Source: Paenibacillus sp. SY21-1
Lineage (GTDB): Bacteria; Bacillota; Bacilli; Paenibacillales; Paenibacillaceae
Direction: 5' to 3'
DNA length: 64,000 bases
Assembly (NCBI RefSeq): GCF_005222705.1
Contig: NZ_STGF01000011.1
Span: 124,001 to 188,000 of the forward strand
Notes under the pieces: generated by a model
What the model saw: only the letters and a program-made list of their open reading frames with translations
Databases searched by the model: none
Told to the model about the DNA's origin: nothing
Position numbers and translations under genes: made by a program
In this document: one piece after another, positions 54,681-63,693 of the stretch
How positions within the stretch are numbered: position 1 is the first letter of the stretch
Layout of the letters: each line of letters starts with the position of its first letter

Positions 54681-54725
54681 AAAAACAGGCAGCCGGCTTG
54701 ATTTGCGGTCGACTGCCTGTTTTTT
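54681..54725 (+). terminator. Terminator after the MBL hydrolase gene
   Basis: ACAGGCAG (54685-54692) pairs with CTGCCTGT (54713-54720), flanked by A and T runs on the two sides, with a CCG/CGG stem inside. Confidence 0.85.
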
Positions 54726-54828
54726 GCGTTTACTCCTTGTGGGTCAAACCGATATAGGAGGCAAATAAGATGTTGAATCCTCCAAATGTAGGCGTGTAAG
54801 TTTTTTTATGATCATTTAATGAAAAGTG

Positions 54829-54862
54829 TTGAATATATATTGCGTCATAATTATATTTATGA
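54829..54862 (+). promoter_or_regulatory. Candidate glpX promoter with inverted repeat
   Basis: TTGAAT (54829-54834), a 17-base spacer and TATATT (54852-54857). TCATAA (54845-54850) and TTATGA (54857-54862) form a perfect inverted repeat around the -10, a likely operator. The rest of the 54601-54943 gap holds only the terminator and AT-rich DNA. Confidence 0.55.
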
Positions 54863-54943
54863 TACATATTAGATAACGGATAACGTCATCATGATGCTTT
54901 TATTGTGTAGTCCGTCATTTCGAACGATGAGGGAGACAGGGAC

Positions 54944-55909
54944 ATGGAGAGAGAACTGGCACTGGAGCTTGTACGGGTTACGGAATTGGCGGCATTGGCT
55001 TCCGCGCCATGGATGGGCAGGGGAGATAAGAATAGTGCGGATGGAGCGGCTACATCGGCGATGAGGACGATGTTTGATTCGGTTTCCATTCGCGGTACGG
55101 TCGTTATTGGCGAGGGGGAAATGGATGAAGCGCCGATGCTTTACATTGGAGAGGAAGTAGGCAGCCTCAACGGCCCGGAGGTGGATGTGGCGGTTGATCC
55201 GCTGGAAGGGACCGAGATTGTCGCCAAAGGATTAAACAATGCGATGTCGGTTATCGCAGTGGCGGGCAAGGGACAGCTTCTGCATGCGCCGGATATGTAT
55301 ATGGAGAAGCTTGCGTTTGGCCCGGCGCTCGTCGGCAAGCTGTCGATTACCGACCCGATAGATGTCACGCTTCGCAAAGCTGCGGACGCTTTAAATAAGA
55401 AGGTTGCTGATTTGACGGTGATGATTCTGGATCGCACGCGTCATGAATCTATCGTCAAGGTGCTGCGCAAGGTTGGCGTAAGAATCAAGTTTTTGTCCGA
55501 TGGCGATGTGGCTGGCGCGATGGCGCCCGCGTTTCCTGAGGCGGGAATCGATTTGTACGTCGGCTCGGGCGGTGCGCCGGAGGGCGTGCTGGCTGCCGCT
55601 GCTTTAAAATGTCTGGGCGGAGAGCTGCAAGGACGCTTGATGCCCGCCGACGGCAACGAATATAGACGCTGCGTCGAAATGGGCATCGAGGACCCGTATC
55701 GGGTGCTGTCGATGGAGGATATGATCGGAACAGGCGACGTCTACTTCGCGGCAACCGGCGTTACGCCGGGAGAATTTCTTGGCGGCGTGCAGTATTTTCC
55801 CGATCAGCGGGCCGAGACGCATTCTATCGTCATGCGGGCAAAAACGAGAACGATCCGCTTCGTGCGCTCGCTGCACTATTTGCCGAACAAGCCGCTGCTT
55901 AATAGCTGA
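54944..55909 (+). CDS. glpX: Fructose-1,6-bisphosphatase class II (GlpX)
   Basis: A 321-residue GlpX-type phosphatase of gluconeogenesis that hydrolyses fructose-1,6-bisphosphate. Signatures are GRGDKNSADGAATSAMR, IRGTVVIGEGEMDEAPMLYIGE (metal-binding Glu and Asp) and VAVDPLEGTEIVAKG, plus SDGDVAGAM and GSGGAPEGVLAAAALK. GAGGGAGA precedes the ATG. It is a single-gene unit with its own promoter and terminator. Confidence 0.96.
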   Translation: MERELALELVRVTELAALASAPWMGRGDKNSADGAATSAMRTMFDSVSIRGTVVIGEGEMDEAPMLYIGEEVGSLNGPEVDVAVDPLEGTEIVAKGLNNAMSVIAVAGKGQLLHAPDMYMEKLAFGPALVGKLSITDPIDVTLRKAADALNKKVADLTVMILDRTRHESIVKVLRKVGVRIKFLSDGDVAGAMAPAFPEAGIDLYVGSGGAPEGVLAAAALKCLGGELQGRLMPADGNEYRRCVEMGIEDPYRVLSMEDMIGTGDVYFAATGVTPGEFLGGVQYFPDQRAETHSIVMRAKTRTIRFVRSLHYLPNKPLLNS

Positions 55910-55918
55910 GCGTTCCCC

Positions 55919-55958
55919 AAAAAGACGGAGCCGATCGTTGAAGATCGGCTCCGTCTTT
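55919..55958. terminator. Bidirectional terminator between glpX and the AIM24 gene
   Basis: A perfect 16-bp stem (55921-55936 with 55943-55958) and 6-base loop, with A and T runs on the outer sides. It serves both convergent genes. Confidence 0.9.
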
Positions 55959-55985
55959 TCCATTCCATCGGTTGCCGCGCTCGGT

Positions 55986-56666
55986 CTATCTGCCGCCCGG
56001 AATATACCGTTTGATCCAGTTGCCGAACCCGGCGGGGTTGCGGGACTGGACGAGCACGACGCCTTCTCCGCGAAATTTGCACACTAGGCCTTCGCCGCTC
56101 GTGAAGCTGGACAGCCAGCCCTTCGAGGCTTTGTCGATGTTATAGTTCATATAGCTGGGCCAAGCGACCAGATGTCCGTTGTCGATGGTGACCTCCTCGC
56201 CATGCGCGAGATTTACGGCATGAATCGCCCCATACGAAGCGAGAAACACGGTGCCGCGGCCGCTTATCTCGACGATAAAGAAGCCTTCGCCGGACAATAG
56301 CCCGCGGGAGAGATTCTGCATCTTCGTATTGACCTCAATGCCGCTTGTCCCCGCAAGGAAGCCGTCCTTCTGAACCAGCAGCGTGTAAGAGCCGTCCAGC
56401 TCAATCGCTTCGATATCGCCGATCGACTGAGGCGCAAGCAGCACCTCGCCGGACCCGCGGTTCGCCGCAAGCTCCTGGAAGAAGAAGGTTTCTCCGCTTA
56501 GCATTCTTCCGAGACCGCGCATAATGCCGCCATCCATCGTTCCTTTAAGGTCCATATTCGGCGACATCGTAACCATGGCTCCCGATTCCGCTTTAATCGT
56601 TTCCCCTGCGCTAAGCTGTACCTTCAGCATGGCGAATGCGCCCTTGTAGAAAATTTCGTATTTCAT
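55986..56666 (-). CDS. AIM24/TIGR00266 family protein
   Basis: A 226-residue protein with the duplicated beta-rich fold of this family. MKYEIFYKGAFAMLKVQLSAGETIKAESGAMVTM is the family start, and glycine-rich repeats follow (RGSGEVLLAPQSIGDIEAIEL, SGRGTVFLASYGAIH). Function is unclear; related proteins are linked to membranes or mitochondria. It lies 21 bases after the second PgpA-like gene on the same strand, with GGGAGGAA before the ATG. Confidence 0.88.
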   Translation of the reverse strand: MKYEIFYKGAFAMLKVQLSAGETIKAESGAMVTMSPNMDLKGTMDGGIMRGLGRMLSGETFFFQELAANRGSGEVLLAPQSIGDIEAIELDGSYTLLVQKDGFLAGTSGIEVNTKMQNLSRGLLSGEGFFIVEISGRGTVFLASYGAIHAVNLAHGEEVTIDNGHLVAWPSYMNYNIDKASKGWLSSFTSGEGLVCKFRGEGVVLVQSRNPAGFGNWIKRYIPGGR

Positions 56667-56687
56667 TGTCCGTTCCTCCCTGTCCCG

Positions 56688-57227
56688 TTAGTCGAGCGGC
56701 GGCTGCGTGATGCCTTCCCGCTCCGCCTGCTTACGGTGCGCTATGCGGCTTGCTGCCGATGCGGCAATCGCACCAACGATATCGTCCAGAAACGTATGAC
56801 AATCTCCGTCGGATTTATCGTTCAACTTCACGAGAATGCCGGGCTTCAGCTTGTCGATATAGCCAAAATTCGTAAAACCGATGCTTCCGTATACGTTGAC
56901 GATGGAGAGCGCAAGAATTTCATCGCAGCCATATAATCCTTCGTCATGCTTGATCATATCCTGAAGCGGTGGAAGCAGCTTGCCTTCCTCTGCGAGCAGA
57001 TCAAGCTGGATGCCGGTCAGCACCGCATTTTGCACCTCGCGTTTGGACAGCACGGCATCGACGTGCACGATGCAATCCTCGGGCGTCAATCCCGGAAAAT
57101 AATCCTTTTGCAAAAAATGCACAAGTTCTGCGATGGCGAGCTTCGTCACGCCGCGTTTTGCGAGCCATTCGTCTGTTGCTTCCGCCACTTTGCGGCTGTT
57201 CAGGCTGTAAACTTCCGGATTGTTCAT
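56688..57227 (-). CDS. Phosphatidylglycerophosphatase A-like protein, copy 2
   Basis: About 179 residues, paralogous to the protein at 17043. Shared segments are LSKREVQNAVLTGIQLDLLAEE, EGLYGCDEILALSIVNVYGSIGFTNFGY and HTFLDDIVGAIAASAASRIAH with the conserved paired Asp. It has a 15-residue N-terminal extension relative to copy 1. ATG 57227 is chosen as the family-like start; the upstream in-frame extension to 57368 would run across the divergent gerM promoter region. It is in an operon with the AIM24 gene. Confidence 0.78.
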   Translation of the reverse strand: MNNPEVYSLNSRKVAEATDEWLAKRGVTKLAIAELVHFLQKDYFPGLTPEDCIVHVDAVLSKREVQNAVLTGIQLDLLAEEGKLLPPLQDMIKHDEGLYGCDEILALSIVNVYGSIGFTNFGYIDKLKPGILVKLNDKSDGDCHTFLDDIVGAIAASAASRIAHRKQAEREGITQPPLD

Positions 57228-57359
57228 CTTGTATGTACCCCTTTGCGATTTTGTGGACAAAACTGGTCTAAAACAAAGAAGGGCTCGTATACATAGTACT
57301 ACAAATCGTGAATTGAACAAAGCCGCCAGGCAAAACTTGAACAGGGAGGAAGTAACACT

Positions 57360-58445
57360 ATGGTTCAAAAAAGATGGATGAAGGGCGCTTTGCTTGCCGG
57401 TGTGCTGGCGTTGCCGATTGTCACAGCAGGCTGCGGGCTGTTCTCGGAGCAGACAAGCCAGCCGATCGATCCGCCGCAGGTCGAAAGCCAGGAGGGCATC
57501 AAGGGCGAGGACGCTTCCGGCAACGTAGACGGCGCCAAAACCGGTTTAGACGATGCTAAAGGTCAAGAGCAGGAGACGCAGCTGACGGTATATTTGGAGG
57601 ACCGCAACGGCTATCTAGCGCCGATTTCCATTCCGACCGCTCTTGGCCAAAACGAGCAGGCGGCGCAAAGGGCGCTTGAAATCATGGTCGACGGCGGCGC
57701 GTACGCGAAAAATCTGCCCGAGGATTTCCGCGCATTGCTTCCGCAAGGGACGCAAGTCAAATCCTATAAATACGACAAGGACCAGAAGCTGGCAATCGTC
57801 GATTTCTCGGAGCCGTTCGCCAATTACAACCCGCAGGACGAGCGCAAAATTATCGAATCCATTACGTGGACGCTGACCGCGATGACAGGCATCGAGAAGG
57901 TGGAAATATGGCATGAAGGCGCCAAGCTTCCGGAGATGCCGGTTGCCGCTTACCCGCTGGACGAGCCGCTTACTCGCGCGGTAGGCATCAATATCGAGGT
58001 CGCCGACGGTGTGAGCTATGCCCAGTCTACGCCGGTCACGCTTTATTTTTCCGCCCAAACGCTGAATGAGGAGCAATACTACGTGCCGGTTACGAGGCTT
58101 GTGCCGCGCTCGTCGGCGCCGCTGCAAACGGCGGTTGAACAGCTCATTTCAGGACCGCTCAACAAAAAAGAGCTGACAAGCGTGCTGCTGCCGGACGTAA
58201 CGATTAAAAATATCGCCGAACAAGACGATGTCGTTACGCTTGATCTGGAGGACGAATTCTATCAGGACGGGCAAAAGCTCCCTGCGGAAATGCTTCAGGC
58301 ATTGGTGCTGTCCGTCACCGAAAACAGCGACGCCTCTACCGTGCAAATTACGCTAAACGGACAGGCGAACCTGATCGACGATGCCGATCAGTCGTATACG
58401 GAGCCGGTCGGACGCCCGCATCATGTCAATGAATTAAAATCTTGA
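57360..58445 (+). CDS. gerM: GerM-like lipoprotein with two GerMN domains
   Basis: A 361-residue lipoprotein. The signal peptide ends at VTAGC with Cys25, followed by an acidic linker (30-72). Two GerMN domains lie at about 75-190 (LTVYLEDRNGYLAPISI through VDFSEPFANY) and 205-350 (VTLYFSAQTLNEEQYYVPVTR through LDLEDEFY). GerM is needed for sporulation and germination in Bacillus and aids engulfment. The order gerM-rph-rdgB matches Bacillus. GGGAGGAAG precedes the ATG. Confidence 0.93.
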   Translation: MVQKRWMKGALLAGVLALPIVTAGCGLFSEQTSQPIDPPQVESQEGIKGEDASGNVDGAKTGLDDAKGQEQETQLTVYLEDRNGYLAPISIPTALGQNEQAAQRALEIMVDGGAYAKNLPEDFRALLPQGTQVKSYKYDKDQKLAIVDFSEPFANYNPQDERKIIESITWTLTAMTGIEKVEIWHEGAKLPEMPVAAYPLDEPLTRAVGINIEVADGVSYAQSTPVTLYFSAQTLNEEQYYVPVTRLVPRSSAPLQTAVEQLISGPLNKKELTSVLLPDVTIKNIAEQDDVVTLDLEDEFYQDGQKLPAEMLQALVLSVTENSDASTVQITLNGQANLIDDADQSYTEPVGRPHHVNELKS

Positions 58446-58467
58446 GTTCAGCCAGCAGCGGTTAGAG

Positions 58468-58515
58468 AAAGTCGACGTGTCGCCAAGGGGAAATTTCCGG
58501 CGCTCGTCGACTTTT
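58468..58515 (+). terminator. Terminator after gerM
   Basis: AAAGTCGACG (58468-58477) pairs with CGTCGACTTT (58505-58514), with GCC/GGC and a GGAAATTTCC palindrome in the loop, then TTTT. Confidence 0.85.
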
Positions 58516-58617
58516 GCTGCGTTTGGGTGCAATTGCGCCGCTCCTTTGGTAAAATAAGAAAGATTGCGATCAAATTGCGGTGTTTTGCATAATGGACTGG
58601 ACCAGGAGGAAGCAATG

Positions 58618-59355
58618 ATGAGAAATGACGGTCGTCAACCGAACCAGCTAAGGCCGGTATCTATAACGACAGGTGTGAATAAATATGCCGAGGGCTCGGT
58701 TCTCATTGAGGTAGGAGAAACGAAGGTTATTTGTACGGCCAGCGTGGAGGAGCGCGTCCCTCCGTTTATGAAAGGACAGGGCAAAGGCTGGATTACAGCG
58801 GAATACGCCATGCTTCCGCGAGCGACTCATTCGCGCAACATCCGCGAGGCGGCCAAAGGCAAGCTGACGGGACGGACGATGGAAATACAGCGGCTTATCG
58901 GCCGCGCGCTGCGCTCCGTTGTCGATCTGCAGGCGCTAGGCGAGCGGACGATTACGCTGGATTGCGATGTCATTCAAGCGGATGGCGGCACGCGTACGAC
59001 ATCGATTACGGGAGCGTTCGTCGCATTGACGCTTGCGGTGCAGAAGCTGTCGGCCAAAACGACCTTCGCCAAATACCCGATTACCGATTTTCTGGCTTCC
59101 GTAAGCGTCGGCGTAATCGGCGAGCGGGCGCTGCTGGATTTGAATTATGACGAGGATTCCAAGGCAAAGGTCGATATGAATGTCGTGATGACGGGCAGCG
59201 GCAAGTTCGTCGAGGTGCAGGGAACCGGCGAGGATGCTCCGTTCTCGCGCGACGAGCTTAATCAACTGCTCGCGCTTGGCGAAGAGGGGATCGCGCAGCT
59301 GATCGAGAAGCAGCGCGAAGCGCTTGGCGAGCAGGCAAGCCGGATCGGAGGTTAA
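58618..59355 (+). CDS. rph: Ribonuclease PH
   Basis: About 245 residues. It trims the 3' ends of tRNA precursors with phosphate. [14 protein letters not shown] is the usual N-terminus; [40 protein letters not shown] and [24 protein letters not shown] (active-site Arg and Asp) are diagnostic. ATG 58618 has AGGAGG 8 bases upstream; ATG 58615 is an adjacent alternative. rdgB begins 4 bases after its stop. Confidence 0.95.
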   Translation: MRNDGRQPNQLRPVSITTGVNKYAEGSVLIEVGETKVICTASVEERVPPFMKGQGKGWITAEYAMLPRATHSRNIREAAKGKLTGRTMEIQRLIGRALRSVVDLQALGERTITLDCDVIQADGGTRTTSITGAFVALTLAVQKLSAKTTFAKYPITDFLASVSVGVIGERALLDLNYDEDSKAKVDMNVVMTGSGKFVEVQGTGEDAPFSRDELNQLLALGEEGIAQLIEKQREALGEQASRIGG

Positions 59356-59359
59356 GCGG

Positions 59360-60019
59360 ATGGCTAACCGGTTATTGCAGGCAGGCAGCACCATTGTTGT
59401 AGCGACCAAAAATGCGGGCAAAGCGGGCGAATTCGCCCATGCGCTTGGTAAGCTTGGCCTTGCGACGACAACGCTGCTCGACTATCCGGAAATTCCGGAC
59501 ATCGTCGAGGACGGAGACACCTTCGCCGCCAATGCGCGGCTGAAGGCGAAGGCGACCGGCGATGCGCTGGGCGTGCCCGCGCTGGCCGACGATTCCGGGC
59601 TGCGCGTCGCTGCGCTGGACGGCGCCCCCGGCGTCTACTCCGCCCGTTATTCGGGCGAAGGGGCGACGGACGAGCGCAACAACGCCAAGCTTGTTGCGGA
59701 GCTGAACAGCCTGGCGACGCTCGACGCGCTAGGCGAGCTGGCGGACGGCTCCGTTCTGCTGAGCCGAGCCGAATTCGTCTGTGCGCTTGCGCTGTACGAT
59801 CCCGCGACCGGGCAGTTTATCGAGGCGGAAGGCACGGTCGAAGGTATGGTGACCGACAAGCCGCACGGGTCGGGAGGCTTCGGCTACGATCCCTATTTCT
59901 GGCTGCCCCAGCTTCAGCGCGGCATGGCAGAGCTAACGAAGGAAGAGAAGCAGCAAATCAGCCATAGGGGAGCGGCGTTGGCCAAGCTGCTGCCGCTTCT
60001 GGGTGAAACGAACGCATAG
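59360..60019 (+). CDS. rdgB: XTP/dITP diphosphatase (RdgB/HAM1 family)
   Basis: About 219 residues. It removes non-canonical purine nucleotides such as ITP and XTP. Motifs are IVVATKNAGKAGEF, EDGDTFAANARLKA, LADDSGLRVAALDGAPGVYSARYSG and GSGGFGYDPYFWLP. There is an insertion near residues 115-135 (LNSLATLDALGELADGSVLL) compared with E. coli RdgB. ATG 59360 follows GGAGG by 8 bases. It is cotranscribed with rph. Confidence 0.94.
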   Translation: MANRLLQAGSTIVVATKNAGKAGEFAHALGKLGLATTTLLDYPEIPDIVEDGDTFAANARLKAKATGDALGVPALADDSGLRVAALDGAPGVYSARYSGEGATDERNNAKLVAELNSLATLDALGELADGSVLLSRAEFVCALALYDPATGQFIEAEGTVEGMVTDKPHGSGGFGYDPYFWLPQLQRGMAELTKEEKQQISHRGAALAKLLPLLGETNA

Positions 60020-60381
60020 AAGCGGCGGACGGGCATGGGGATGAGGATGCTTTGCGTCAAGAGCCAGTCCGCGGGTATAGCGCCGTGACCGCAGCTAGTG
60101 CAAGGTTTGCGCGTGCAGTCTGCCCCTGTTTATATGGATTGACACAGGTCATGCCTTTAACCAGAATCGGCCCAGGCTTCGGCTTGCCGTTCTAATAAAA
60201 ATACCCTCCGTGCTCTGCCTGAATGCTTCAGGAGAGCGTGGAGGGTATTTGTTTTGAGCAGCGTTGTCGGTTATAGGCAGCCGTCGCGGCGGAATATGCC
60301 ACATATCAGCATGCATAGGGTGCCTTGAAGCGGCGTTAGCCGCGCTAGCGGGGCCTAAGGCAGTTCGCTCGACTCTAAGCG
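60020..60381. other. rdgB-asnB spacer (362 bases)
   Basis: No gene is visible. It contains the nested hairpin at 60199-60250 and a GC-rich stretch with small stems (60300-60380) that would be the 3' untranslated region of asnB. Confidence 0.65.
60199..60256. terminator. Nested bidirectional terminator between rdgB and asnB
   Basis: AAATACCCTCC (60199-60209) pairs with GGAGGGTATTT (60240-60250). Inside are GCTCT/AGAGC and CCTGAA-TGC-TTCAGG, giving one long hairpin with symmetrical GT bulges. A or T runs lie on both sides. Confidence 0.88.
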
Positions 60382-62226
60382 CTAGCTGACGGTTACTTTG
60401 TATTGCTTGAGCCACAAATTTACTTGATACAAATAGGCGAACAGCTGCGGGCCGGACATCAGCTGTCCGAACCAAGGAATGTTCGAGCTGGCGTCGCTGG
60501 ATTCGGCGAGCTCCCTTACCTTTTTGACATTAATCAACGGGAGCAGCGGCGAGTTGGCGTCGTCAAGCACCTCCAGCAGCAGCGACTTGACGGCGGCAAG
60601 ATAGTTCGGGTTGTGCGTTTTCGGATAAGGGCTTTTTTTGCGAGTGAGCACGTCTTCCGGCAATACGCCTTGCAGCGCCTTGCGGAGAATGCCTTTTTCG
60701 CGATCGCCGGACGATTTGATGTCCCATGGCACGTTCCAGACGTACTGCACAAGCCGGTGGTCGCAAAAAGGGACGCGGACCTCGAGCCCGGCGGCCATGC
60801 TCATCCTGTCCTTGCGGTCAAGCAGCGTCGGCATAAAGCGCGTAATGTTCAAGTAGGACATGCGGCGCATTTTGCGAAGCTGATCATTTTCTCCGTCCAG
60901 TGCAGGCACCTCGCCGACTGCTTCCGCGTAGCGGTCGCGGATGTAGTCGAGCGGCTTGATCCAGGCGGCCACGTCGGGAGCGAGCAGGTCTGCGCGCATC
61001 GCCGAAGCCAGCGACCATGGGAACGTGTCGGCGCTAAGCGCCTCTTCGCGGTGAAACCACGGGTAGCCGCCGAATACTTCGTCAGCCGCTTCGCCGGAAA
61101 TGGCGACTGTCGCGTCTTTTTTTATTTCGTGGCAAAAAAGCAGCAGCGAAGCGTCGACGTCGGCCATGCCGGGCAAATCGCGGGCGAAGGTGGCCGCCTT
61201 TAACGCCGACACAAGCTCCGGCGTATCGAATTGCACAGGATGATGAACCGTTCCCAGATAGGAGGTCATCCGCTCAATCCATGGCGCGTCGCTGTTAGGC
61301 TGAAAGGCGTGCGCTTTGAAGTTTTTATCGTTGTCCTTGTAATCGACGGAATAGGTGTGCACATTCCCTTGGCCGTTACGCTTGTAATAGCTGACCGCAA
61401 GCGAAGTCAGGGCGCTTGAATCGAGGCCGCCGGATAAAAGCGTACATACCGGCACATCGGACACCAGCTGCCGCTCTACCGTATCCCGCAGCAGCTCGCT
61501 GATGCGTTCGGCCGTCTCCGTTACGTTATGCTCATGAGGGGCGCTTTCGAGCTGCCAATAGGTCACTTCGCGTATGCCTGCCTGGTTCACGCTCAAGCAG
61601 CGGCCGGGTCTAAGCTCTTGAATATGCTTGTAAACGCCTTGGCCCGGCGTCCGGGCAGGGCCCATAATGAAAATTTCTGCGAGTCCCTCCGCTCCAACCT
61701 CCGGCTTGATCGACGGGTGGGCGAGCAGCGCCTTCGGCTCTGAGCCAAACACAAATAAGCCGTCAACCGTGCTGTAGAAAAGCGGCTTGACGCCCAAGCG
61801 GTCGCGGGCCAGAAACAATTCTTGTCGCGCAACATCCCATATGGCAAAAGCAAAAATACCGTTAAAGCGCTCAACGCAAGCTTTTCCCCACTCCATAAAG
61901 GCGACCAGCAGCACTTCGGTATCGCAGTTTGTCGTAAAATGACGGCCCGAGCTTTCAAGCTCCTTGCGCAGCTCCAGAGCGTTGTACAGCTCTCCATTGT
62001 ATACGATGATGTACTTGTCTTCGTCTGTATGCCGAATCATCGGCTGCGCTCCGTTCTCGGGATCGATAACGGACAAGCGCCGGTGTCCCAGCGCGCAATG
62101 CGGCGAAATCCAGGTGCCGGCAGCATCAGGACCGCGCGGTGCCAGCGTATCGGTCATTTTCTCCAGGCTATCGCTATGTCGGGTAAGATCGCTGCTCCAG
62201 TCGATCCAGCCGGTAATTCCACACAT
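60382..62226 (-). CDS. asnB: Asparagine synthetase (glutamine-hydrolysing)
   Basis: About 614 residues. Cys2 of MCGITGWIDW is the glutaminase nucleophile, so ATG 62226 is chosen over the ATG 9 bases upstream. The amidotransferase domain includes RGPDAAGTW, GHRRLSVID and YNGELYNALELR. The synthetase domain has the PP-loop CTLLSGGLDSSALTSLA and ISGEAADEVFGGYPWFHREE. The length matches the sporulation-linked AsnO of Bacillus, and a weak sigma-E-like promoter lies upstream, but a housekeeping role is equally possible. Confidence 0.93.
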   Translation of the reverse strand: MCGITGWIDWSSDLTRHSDSLEKMTDTLAPRGPDAAGTWISPHCALGHRRLSVIDPENGAQPMIRHTDEDKYIIVYNGELYNALELRKELESSGRHFTTNCDTEVLLVAFMEWGKACVERFNGIFAFAIWDVARQELFLARDRLGVKPLFYSTVDGLFVFGSEPKALLAHPSIKPEVGAEGLAEIFIMGPARTPGQGVYKHIQELRPGRCLSVNQAGIREVTYWQLESAPHEHNVTETAERISELLRDTVERQLVSDVPVCTLLSGGLDSSALTSLAVSYYKRNGQGNVHTYSVDYKDNDKNFKAHAFQPNSDAPWIERMTSYLGTVHHPVQFDTPELVSALKAATFARDLPGMADVDASLLLFCHEIKKDATVAISGEAADEVFGGYPWFHREEALSADTFPWSLASAMRADLLAPDVAAWIKPLDYIRDRYAEAVGEVPALDGENDQLRKMRRMSYLNITRFMPTLLDRKDRMSMAAGLEVRVPFCDHRLVQYVWNVPWDIKSSGDREKGILRKALQGVLPEDVLTRKKSPYPKTHNPNYLAAVKSLLLEVLDDANSPLLPLINVKKVRELAESSDASSNIPWFGQLMSGPQLFAYLYQVNLWLKQYKVTVS

Positions 62227-62273
62227 GATCCTCATCCCTTTCCTCTACAGGTGCTCCTGCTGCGATAATATTC

Positions 62274-62303
62274 GTTATATGCGGAAAAAAGGGATAAAAT
62301 GTC
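62274..62303 (-). promoter_or_regulatory. Weak sigma-E-like promoter of asnB
   Basis: On the minus strand GACATTTT (62303-62296), a 14-base spacer and CATATAAC (62281-62274). They match five and six of eight sigma-E consensus positions. No good sigma-A alternative was found in the 146-base gap. Confidence 0.3.
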
Positions 62304-62372
62304 TGTCCTGCAGGGGAAGCTACAACTGGGCTAACCGTGGCAAATTAGATTGAACAGAAGGGCGGGGCAATC

Positions 62373-62711
62373 ATGGGCATAGAACCATTCGATGTGGATG
62401 ACGAGCAAGTCAGAACCTATTATGTATCGGTACAGGCGGGTCAAATTCTCGAGGATTCCGAGGCGGCCGCTTATGAGCTTGCGGTCAGGCTGAACGGGCG
62501 CGAGCGCGTCAAACTGCGTGAATTGCTGGACGAGCTGTCGAGCATGGATGAAGCGCAGATGTTCCATTTCTCGTCAAGCCCGTTCGGAGCGGCCAGCGAC
62601 GCGGAAATCAACGCAGGTTATGACGGGCTTATTCGGCTGATTTACCGCAAGCTGTACGAGCATGGAACGGAAGAAACGAAGCGGCATATCGAAACGATGG
62701 GTATTCTATAG
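62373..62711 (+). CDS. Conserved hypothetical protein
   Basis: A 112-residue acidic, helix-rich soluble protein (MGIEPFDVDDEQVRTYYVSV through THIETMGIL-like end) with no motif I recognise. AGAAGGGCGG lies about 7 bases before the ATG. It is divergent from asnB and stands alone before the tRNA. A short GC-rich palindrome with a T run (about 62785-62812) may terminate it. Confidence 0.65.
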   Translation: MGIEPFDVDDEQVRTYYVSVQAGQILEDSEAAAYELAVRLNGRERVKLRELLDELSSMDEAQMFHFSSSPFGAASDAEINAGYDGLIRLIYRKLYEHGTEETKRHIETMGIL

Positions 62712-62842
62712 CGTCGGAGCAGCAAGGTCGAACAGCCATGCGACGTCAAGCTCGCGTGGGCGCTTTTGCCGGTAAGAGGGGGCATGCCTGTGAGGCGGCC
62801 TCCGCTTTTTTTGAAGCCCAATAAAAAAATATGCCAAATGGC

Positions 62843-62872
62843 TTGCTTTTTTTATAGAGTGTGTGGTATATT
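62843..62872 (+). promoter_or_regulatory. tRNA-Arg promoter
   Basis: TTGCTT (62843-62848), an 18-base spacer and TATATT (62867-62872), ending 9 bases before the tRNA. Confidence 0.7.
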
Positions 62873-62881
62873 CTTACTTGT

Positions 62882-62955
<74 letters not shown>

Positions 62956-62990
62956 TACTTACGTTAACATACGTTGATTTTAATAAATTG

Positions 62991-63037
62991 AAAAACCCCC
63001 GAATTCCTTGATTTTTCTGGGATTCGGGGTTTTTTTG
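62991..63037 (+). terminator. Terminator after tRNA-Arg
   Basis: AACCCCCGAATTCC pairs with GGGATTCGGGGTT (one bulge), followed by TTTTTTT, 36 bases after the tRNA. Confidence 0.85.
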
Positions 63038-63248
63038 CGTTTTTGAGAATGCGTTTAGTTGGTTTAAGTTGACTTGAATTTTTACACATTTTACACAAGA
63101 AATATTCGGCTTTTTGTTCTCTTTTTAATCTGCTCCGACGACTTAAAATTTGGCGTAAGAATGTATTGGGAAAATCTATTTATTTGAATTGAATATTACT
63201 GTGAAACTTTAACTTTGGGGACGCATTTATGACTGTATCGATTGGTGA
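63038..63248. other. AT-rich spacer after tRNA-Arg
   Basis: About 210 bases of AT-rich DNA without a gene, ribosome site or repeat of the tRNA 3' end. Its base composition differs sharply from the GC-rich chromosome to the left. Confidence 0.5.
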
Positions 63249-63677
63249 ATATATCTGGTTATGGTTCAATGGATGCGTCATATCGGTTTTGTTATTAAGA
63301 ATTGTGTGGTGTTGGATTAAGAGCATATGGGACTCGGATGGCAATACCGATTTAGGCATGAATTTATTATTTTTGCGACGAAGTGCGAGAAGAAGAATCG
63401 GCGGATATCCACACGAAAGCAGAGTGATATCATCCGGCTGCCTCGTATACATGGCAATAAAACGGAACATCCAACTGAAAAGCCAATGCAATTAATGAAG
63501 CAACTGATCTTAAATAGAAGTGAAGAAGGGGAGCATGTTCTGGACTTTTTCGCCGGTAGTGGGGTTGTACCGGCATCTGCCATCCATACAAATCGGTCTT
63601 GGTCTGCTATTGAGATCGACCAAAAATGGTATGAGTATTCCCTTCAAAGAGTAGCTAAGATTCATTTTGAAGGTTAA
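63249..63677 (+). pseudogene. Phage-type DNA N4/N6 methyltransferase remnant
   Basis: In one frame from 63249 the translation reads VMVQWMRHIGFVIKNCVV, then an in-frame TAA (63318-63320), then MGLGWQYRFRHEFIIFATK, PRIHGNKTEHPTEKP and VLDFFAGSGVVPASAI to a stop at 63675. HPTEKP and the FxGSG SAM-binding loop are diagnostic of phage and restriction DNA methylases. A second stop (TGA 63246) lies just upstream and the N-terminal half with the PPY catalytic motif is missing, so it is not functional. Base composition is AT-rich, unlike the flanking chromosome. Confidence 0.85.
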
Positions 63678-63693
63678 AAAAAGGGGGGAGATA

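Noticed and set aside
57266-57295. Sigma-E promoter for gerM
   Set aside because: The best -10 (TATACATA) matches six of eight, but the matching -35 region has only about three of eight, so the call is not supported although gerM is sigma-E dependent in Bacillus.
60403-61203. 266-codon plus-strand frame opposite asnB
   Set aside because: Antisense shadow of asparagine synthetase.
63229-63495. 88-codon frame starting at an ATG in the methylase region
   Set aside because: It is out of frame with the recognisable methylase motifs and has no family resemblance; the real remnant lies in the frame from 63249.
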